Origin: an uncultured Pseudomonadota bacterium
GTDB lineage: Bacteria; Pseudomonadota; Gammaproteobacteria; Steroidobacterales; Steroidobacteraceae
Assembly: GCA_903898785.1 (NCBI GenBank)
Contig: CAIUGU010000038.1
Span: forward strand, 1-64,000
Direction: 5' to 3'
Length of the DNA: 64,000 nucleotides
The notes below the pieces were generated by a model. That model was not told the DNA's origin and ran no database searches. It saw only the letters and a list, made by a program, of their open reading frames with translations. Numbering within the stretch: position 1 is the first letter of the stretch; every line of letters begins with the position of its first letter. Shown here one piece after another: positions 63,408 to 64,000 of the stretch. Both the position numbers and the translations under genes were made by a program.

Positions 63408-64000
63408 GTGAGCACGAGAAGAACCAACCATGCGCGGGTCGCGATGGCGCTCGGCGCGTTGTCGGCTTGCGCCGGCGCGCAGCCGGCCTTCGCACAGGGT
63501 GCGGCAGAGGCAGACGCCCACTGTGGCGCGCTCGCCAACCTGTTCCTTCCCGACACCCGCATCACGCTCGCGCAGGCCATTCGGCCGAATCCGACGTACC
63601 CGGTTCCGGGCACGGAGCGGCCGCAGCGCGGGCCGGTCACTGTCAACGTTCCCTTCTGCAGGGTAGCGGGCACCGTGTCCCCGGCGGTGCAGTTCGAAGT
63701 GTGGATGCCCCTCGGTGAATGGAACGGCCGCTTCGTCGGCCTCGGCATCGGCGGCTTCAGCGGCGCGATTGCGTATGACCAGCTCGCACAGATGGTGGCG
63801 AACGGCTACGCCGTCGGTTCGACGGACAACGGTCACCAGGGATCCGATCCGCGGTTCGCACTGAAGCCGGATGGCACGTTCAACGAGCAGACGGTCGGCG
63901 ACTGGGCCCATCGCGCCATGAACGAGATGACCGTAAAGTCGAAGCAGGTGGTTGCGGCGTTCTACGGCAAGGGCGCGCACCACAGCTACTTCACGGGGTG
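63408..64000 (+). CDS. Tannase/feruloyl esterase family protein (partial, runs off the window)
   Basis: The first 197 codons of an exported esterase. A GTG at 63408 with GGGGGA upstream starts a signal peptide (VAMALGALSACAGAQPAFAQG). CRVAGTVSPAVQFEVWMPLGEWNGRFVGLGIGG and GYAVGSTDNGHQG are the N-terminal blocks of the tannase family (PF07519), which hydrolyses ester bonds of gallic or hydroxycinnamic acids. The nucleophile serine and the rest lie beyond base 64000. It has the same direction as the cupin gene, 80 bp on. Confidence 0.82.
   Translation, partial: MSTRRTNHARVAMALGALSACAGAQPAFAQGAAEADAHCGALANLFLPDTRITLAQAIRPNPTYPVPGTERPQRGPVTVNVPFCRVAGTVSPAVQFEVWMPLGEWNGRFVGLGIGGFSGAIAYDQLAQMVANGYAVGSTDNGHQGSDPRFALKPDGTFNEQTVGDWAHRAMNEMTVKSKQVVAAFYGKGAHHSYFTG

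Overview
The window is 64 kb of dense, GC-rich (roughly 65 %) chromosome from a free-living aerobic or facultative proteobacterium. Its YajQ, YbiT, OxyR with C199/C208, AhpC/AhpF, CysB, TrxC, TonB-dependent receptors and a TPR-sulfotransferase look gammaproteobacterial, and a relative of Steroidobacter or Xanthomonadales is my best guess. That placement is inference only. I see no rRNA, tRNA, CRISPR array, transposase or phage gene.

Layout. 0.1-5 kb: a leftward operon for a 2-oxoacid:ferredoxin oxidoreductase (KorAB) with a GltD-like flavin/iron-sulfur partner. 5-10 kb: a leftward, translationally coupled operon oxyR - large lipase/M17-N/CHAT fusion - DODA dioxygenase, preceded by yajQ. 10.5-16 kb: a Bcr/CflA exporter, ybiT, and ahpC-ahpF with a candidate OxyR box. 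16-24.4 kb: an SDR-fold protein lacking its catalytic residues, a small DUF2892 membrane protein, a DUF1501/DUF1800 pair, a two-cluster CDGSH protein, a lipoprotein and a HerA-like ATPase. 24.5-32 kb: a sulfate ABC transporter operon whose ATPase carries an extra USP-like domain, followed by a sensor kinase and response regulator. 32-41 kb: a cytochrome c'-like protein, two small ORFs, a FadL-type porin gene broken by an amber codon, a YeeE/YedE pair, an ABC exporter, an alginate-export-type porin and a second sulfate-binding protein. 41.5-47 kb: a TonB receptor, cysB, and a DUF885 protein that seems to have lost its metal motif. 47-56.5 kb: a BigR/SqrR-type persulfide sensor divergent from an operon with DUF2892, RND pump, sulfide:quinone oxidoreductase, TolC-like protein, TrxC, a VIT1-type transporter and a lipoprotein. 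56.5-64 kb: a secreted FAH-fold protein, a ModA-like binding protein, a TonB receptor, a TPR-sulfotransferase, a cupin and the 5' part of a tannase-family gene.

Two themes run through the window. One is sulfur: CysB, two sulfate-binding proteins, CysATW, YeeE/YedE, BigR-SQR and TrxC. The other is peroxide defence: OxyR, AhpCF and possibly the CHAT protein. Three signals stand out beyond the genes. (i) Five copies of a 160-220 bp nested-hairpin repeat sit tight against gene 3' ends, and their local hairpins differ in sequence while keeping their pairing. (ii) A 33-bp motif with identical promoter geometry lies before the sulfate operon, the second sulfate-binding protein and the TonB receptor, and reads as a CysB box. 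(iii) OxyR is coupled by an ATGA overlap to a putative caspase-like protease/lipase fusion, which is the best candidate here for an undescribed stress or defence system.
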